A program made the position numbers and the translations under genes. The notes under the pieces are model-generated. The model saw nothing but the letters and a program-made list of their open reading frames with translations. It had not been told where the DNA came from and did no database searches. A stretch of 7,759 nt of DNA. Source: an uncultured Pseudomonadota bacterium (lineage in GTDB: Bacteria > Myxococcota > UBA796). Location of the stretch: positions 1 through 7,759 of the forward strand of contig CAJWHX010000147.1 of the NCBI GenBank assembly GCA_913040875.1, given 5' to 3'. Positions 6,169-7,759 of the stretch are shown in pieces; position 1 is the first letter of the stretch, and every line of letters begins with the position of its first letter.

Positions 6169-7023
6169 CTAAAACATGTATGTAGCACCCAGTTGTAGAA
6201 CTGGATACACCTGAGCTTGTCCGGTATAAAATGCTTCAAGTACACTTGTTTCATGTTGAATGTCCTCATCTGAAACAACGGAATTTGCAGAGAATGTAAC
6301 AGTGGAAGGACCTTGATACATCATTCCCAAATCAAAAGCGAACCCCAAACCCTTCTTATTAGAGATACCGGTGCCCAATGAAAAATAAGGCAAGATGTTA
6401 TTAAAAGAGACACTTGCTTCCAAAGCATTGTCCGTCAAATCGGTTTCCGTACCTTCAGCACCTACTGGAACGGCTTCTCCTGATTTACTAATATCAATTG
6501 TCGACATATTATATGTCGCACCAAATGAAACACGTGCCCACTGAGCTTTTTCCTTGAACGGATGGTAATGTACCAACAGAGATGCTCCTTGTAATTTTGT
6601 AAGATCTTGATAAGGTCCAATATCAGCACCTATCATTTCGGAATCCTTTGTCGCTTCTGGTGCTTGAAGCCAATGGGTTTGCAAGGATACAGCACAATCC
6701 TCATTTGTTGCATAGATGTAGGAAAATGACATCCCAAGTGAACCAACACCGAGAGACAATCCGGATCGTGACTGCTTATCATTATTTGACTCTACTTTCT
6801 CTGAGACTGATTCTGTGGATTCTTCCGTGACTGTTTCCTCTGTGGGTTCTTCTGTTGCTTCTGCCTCTGTTGTTTCTGCCTCTGTTGCTTCTTCTGTAGT
6901 CTCACCTTCAGTATTTTCTTCTACTTCTGTACCTTCTTCTGAAGATTCTACTTCTGTAGTCTCACTTTCTGTTGCTTCAGGCTCGAGTGCAAATGCTGAT
7001 AAAGTAAATAGTAATGAAATCAT
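6169..7023 (-). CDS. Outer-membrane beta-barrel protein with Glu/Thr-rich N-terminal linker
   Basis: This 284-residue protein has a short signal peptide (MISLLFTLSAFA, AxA-type cleavage after Ala12; no basic residue in the n-region). The start is fixed by AGGAG placed 6 nt before the ATG. Residues 14-79 are low complexity, with about 28 Glu and 15 Thr in 66 positions, probably a disordered acidic periplasmic or surface segment. From about residue 87 the sequence alternates in transmembrane beta-strand style with many Gly and aromatics (GVGSLGMSFSYIYA, LLVHYHPF, ARVSFGATYNM, PYFSLGTGISNKKGLGFAFDLGMMYQG). It ends in YPVLQLGATYMF, whose C-terminal Phe matches the signal recognised by the BAM assembly machinery. 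The conserved GxGFAFDLGxMYQG...YPVLxLGxxY pattern is shared by a broad, poorly characterised proteobacterial OMP family. It lies 37 bp downstream of the dehydrogenase gene on the same strand, so it may be co-transcribed. Porin, structural or sensory roles cannot be separated. Confidence 0.82.
   Translation of the reverse strand: MISLLFTLSAFALEPEATESETTEVESSEEGTEVEENTEGETTEEATEAETTEAEATEEPTEETVTEESTESVSEKVESNNDKQSRSGLSLGVGSLGMSFSYIYATNEDCAVSLQTHWLQAPEATKDSEMIGADIGPYQDLTKLQGASLLVHYHPFKEKAQWARVSFGATYNMSTIDISKSGEAVPVGAEGTETDLTDNALEASVSFNNILPYFSLGTGISNKKGLGFAFDLGMMYQGPSTVTFSANSVVSDEDIQHETSVLEAFYTGQAQVYPVLQLGATYMF
6859..6888. repeat. Two tandem 15-bp repeats in the Glu/Thr-rich linker
   Basis: The unit TTCTGCCTCTGTTG plus one base occurs twice in tandem, at 6859-6873 and 6874-6888; the first 14 bases are identical and only the last differs. 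The units lie in the acidic linker of the beta-barrel gene. A 15-bp unit keeps frame, so changes in copy number would alter linker length only. Confidence 0.75.
6891..6905. repeat. 15-bp direct repeat, copy 1 (linker)
   Basis: CTTCTGTAGTCTCAC here recurs exactly at 6951-6965, 60 bp away and in the same reading frame. It marks an older in-frame duplication in the acidic linker. Confidence 0.7.
6951..6965. repeat. 15-bp direct repeat, copy 2 (linker)
   Basis: Exact second copy of 6891-6905, near the start of the mature protein. The intervening sequence uses the same Glu/Thr codons but is more diverged. Confidence 0.7.
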
Positions 7024-7029
7024 CGAATG

Positions 7030-7034
7030 CTCCT
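7030..7034 (-). promoter_or_regulatory. Ribosome binding site of the beta-barrel gene
   Basis: On the minus strand the sequence is AAAAGGAGCATTCG followed by ATG, a strong AGGAG at 6-nt spacing. It selects ATG 7023 as the start, even though the resulting signal peptide is short and has no basic residue. Confidence 0.8.
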
Positions 7035-7060
7035 TTTGTATTGATGAATTTTATGAACAA

Positions 7061-7759
7061 TTAAAAATCGCTGTGTTTCTCTATAAGTTTTTCTGTCTCT
7101 TCCCAAAGATGTGCATCTACACTATGTCGGAGTGAATGTGCCGCTAGGATGTACTTAAATTTTTGTACGCCCTTTGAGTGATCAATGCAATCCACATAAT
7201 TTCCTCCACCCTGCTGATGTACTTGAAAAGAAGAACATAAAAAGATGTGGGTCTTTGCTCCTTCTTCCACGGAAACACCTTGTTGGATTCGGGAACGCAT
7301 GCTCGGGTTGTCGGTAACACCCTCCGATAAGTTGGTTGCCACAATACCCGGTTCCAAAGAGTTCGAAGTCACTCCTTTGTCATGTAATCTTCGATGTAAT
7401 TCTCTACTAAAAACAACCTGCATGAGTTTGGTCATTTGATATACTTTTAAAGAATTATATGGTTCTGATGTAGGATTAAAATTCTCAAAATCTATAGAAC
7501 CGCCACGTGCTGCCAAGGAAGATACATGAACCACTCTAGCAGGAGTTGATGCGACCATTCTTTCTTGCAATAGAGAACAAAGTAAGAAATGTCCAACGTA
7601 ATTTGTTGCGAGTTGAAGATCAATTCCATCTACTGATTGACGTTTTTCACCCATCATTATACCAGCATTGCAGAGCAATACATGTAAGGGAAGACCACTG
7701 TCTAAATAGTTTTGAGAGAACTCACGAACGGATTGTAGACTAGAGACATCGAGTTTCAT
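7061..7759 (-). CDS. Short-chain dehydrogenase/reductase, retinol dehydrogenase-like, N-terminus outside window
   Basis: The frame is open to the right edge; 233 codons including the stop are visible. The Met at 7757-7759 is internal, because its context (LDVSSLQSVREF) matches the middle of SDR proteins. The N-terminal TGxxxGIG cofactor loop is therefore missing, probably some 60-80 residues. In window numbering, the NAG motif is at 31-33, the catalytic Asn at 53 (NYVGHFLL), Ser at 81 (VVHVSSLA), and Tyr107/Lys111 in YQMTK, followed by FSRELHRRL and EPGIVATNL. These features, with HLWEETEKLI near the C-terminus, resemble the retinol dehydrogenase/WW-oxidoreductase branch of SDRs: NAD(P)-dependent, cytoplasmic, oxidising alcohols or reducing carbonyls of unknown substrate. 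The gene lies upstream of the beta-barrel gene and may share its transcript, but no functional link is apparent. Confidence 0.9.
   Translation of the reverse strand: MKLDVSSLQSVREFSQNYLDSGLPLHVLLCNAGIMMGEKRQSVDGIDLQLATNYVGHFLLCSLLQERMVASTPARVVHVSSLAARGGSIDFENFNPTSEPYNSLKVYQMTKLMQVVFSRELHRRLHDKGVTSNSLEPGIVATNLSEGVTDNPSMRSRIQQGVSVEEGAKTHIFLCSSFQVHQQGGGNYVDCIDHSKGVQKFKYILAAHSLRHSVDAHLWEETEKLIEKHSDF

Noticed and set aside
6155..6169. GTGTA-CTATC-TACAC hairpin at the end of the beta-barrel gene
   Set aside because: The stem is only 5 bp, overlaps the stop codon and has no T-run on either strand, so it is not a supportable terminator.

Overview
The window looks like part of the chromosome of a Gram-negative bacterium with a heavily invested cell surface. 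Five of the six genes encode proteins that appear exported, membrane-anchored, lipidated or built into the outer membrane. The mix of FG-GAP propeller repeats, a sulfatase-fold/TPR fusion, and a lipoprotein joining MopE-like metal-binding motifs to RCC1-type repeats is typical of Myxococcota, Bradymonadota and related former 'Deltaproteobacteria'. The composition leans to AT, so a marine or uncultured low-GC relative is more likely than a high-GC soil myxobacterium. This placement is inferred from gene content only.

Layout. Positions 1-1263 (+) hold the 3' part of an FG-GAP (integrin alpha-like) propeller gene whose start lies left of the window. A small membrane-anchored NTF2-like protein follows at 1286-1744 (+), 22 bp downstream and probably co-transcribed. 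Tail to tail with it, after only 7 bp, is a large (-) gene at 1752-3839 for a lipidated sulfatase/alkaline-phosphatase-superfamily protein with a C-terminal TPR domain. A 187-bp divergent intergenic region (3840-4026) carries candidate promoters in both directions and two inverted repeats. It leads into a 685-residue lipoprotein gene at 4027-6084 (+) with acidic Ca/Cu-type motifs and a seven-blade RCC1-like propeller. After an 84-bp convergent gap come two (-) genes that probably share a transcript: a short-chain dehydrogenase cut by the right edge (7061-7759), then an outer-membrane beta-barrel protein with a Glu/Thr-rich linker (6169-7023).

How the genes work together is not evident. No phage, transposon, CRISPR, toxin-antitoxin or biosynthetic-cluster signature is visible, and no tRNA or rRNA was recognised. 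The most notable points are the threonine in place of the formylglycine cysteine in the 'sulfatase', seven identically spaced cysteine pairs in the RCC1-like propeller, the symmetric elements in the divergent promoter region, and blocks of nearly identical DNA within the FG-GAP gene. I see no convincing evidence of a new multi-gene system; the best candidates for unknown function are single surface proteins.
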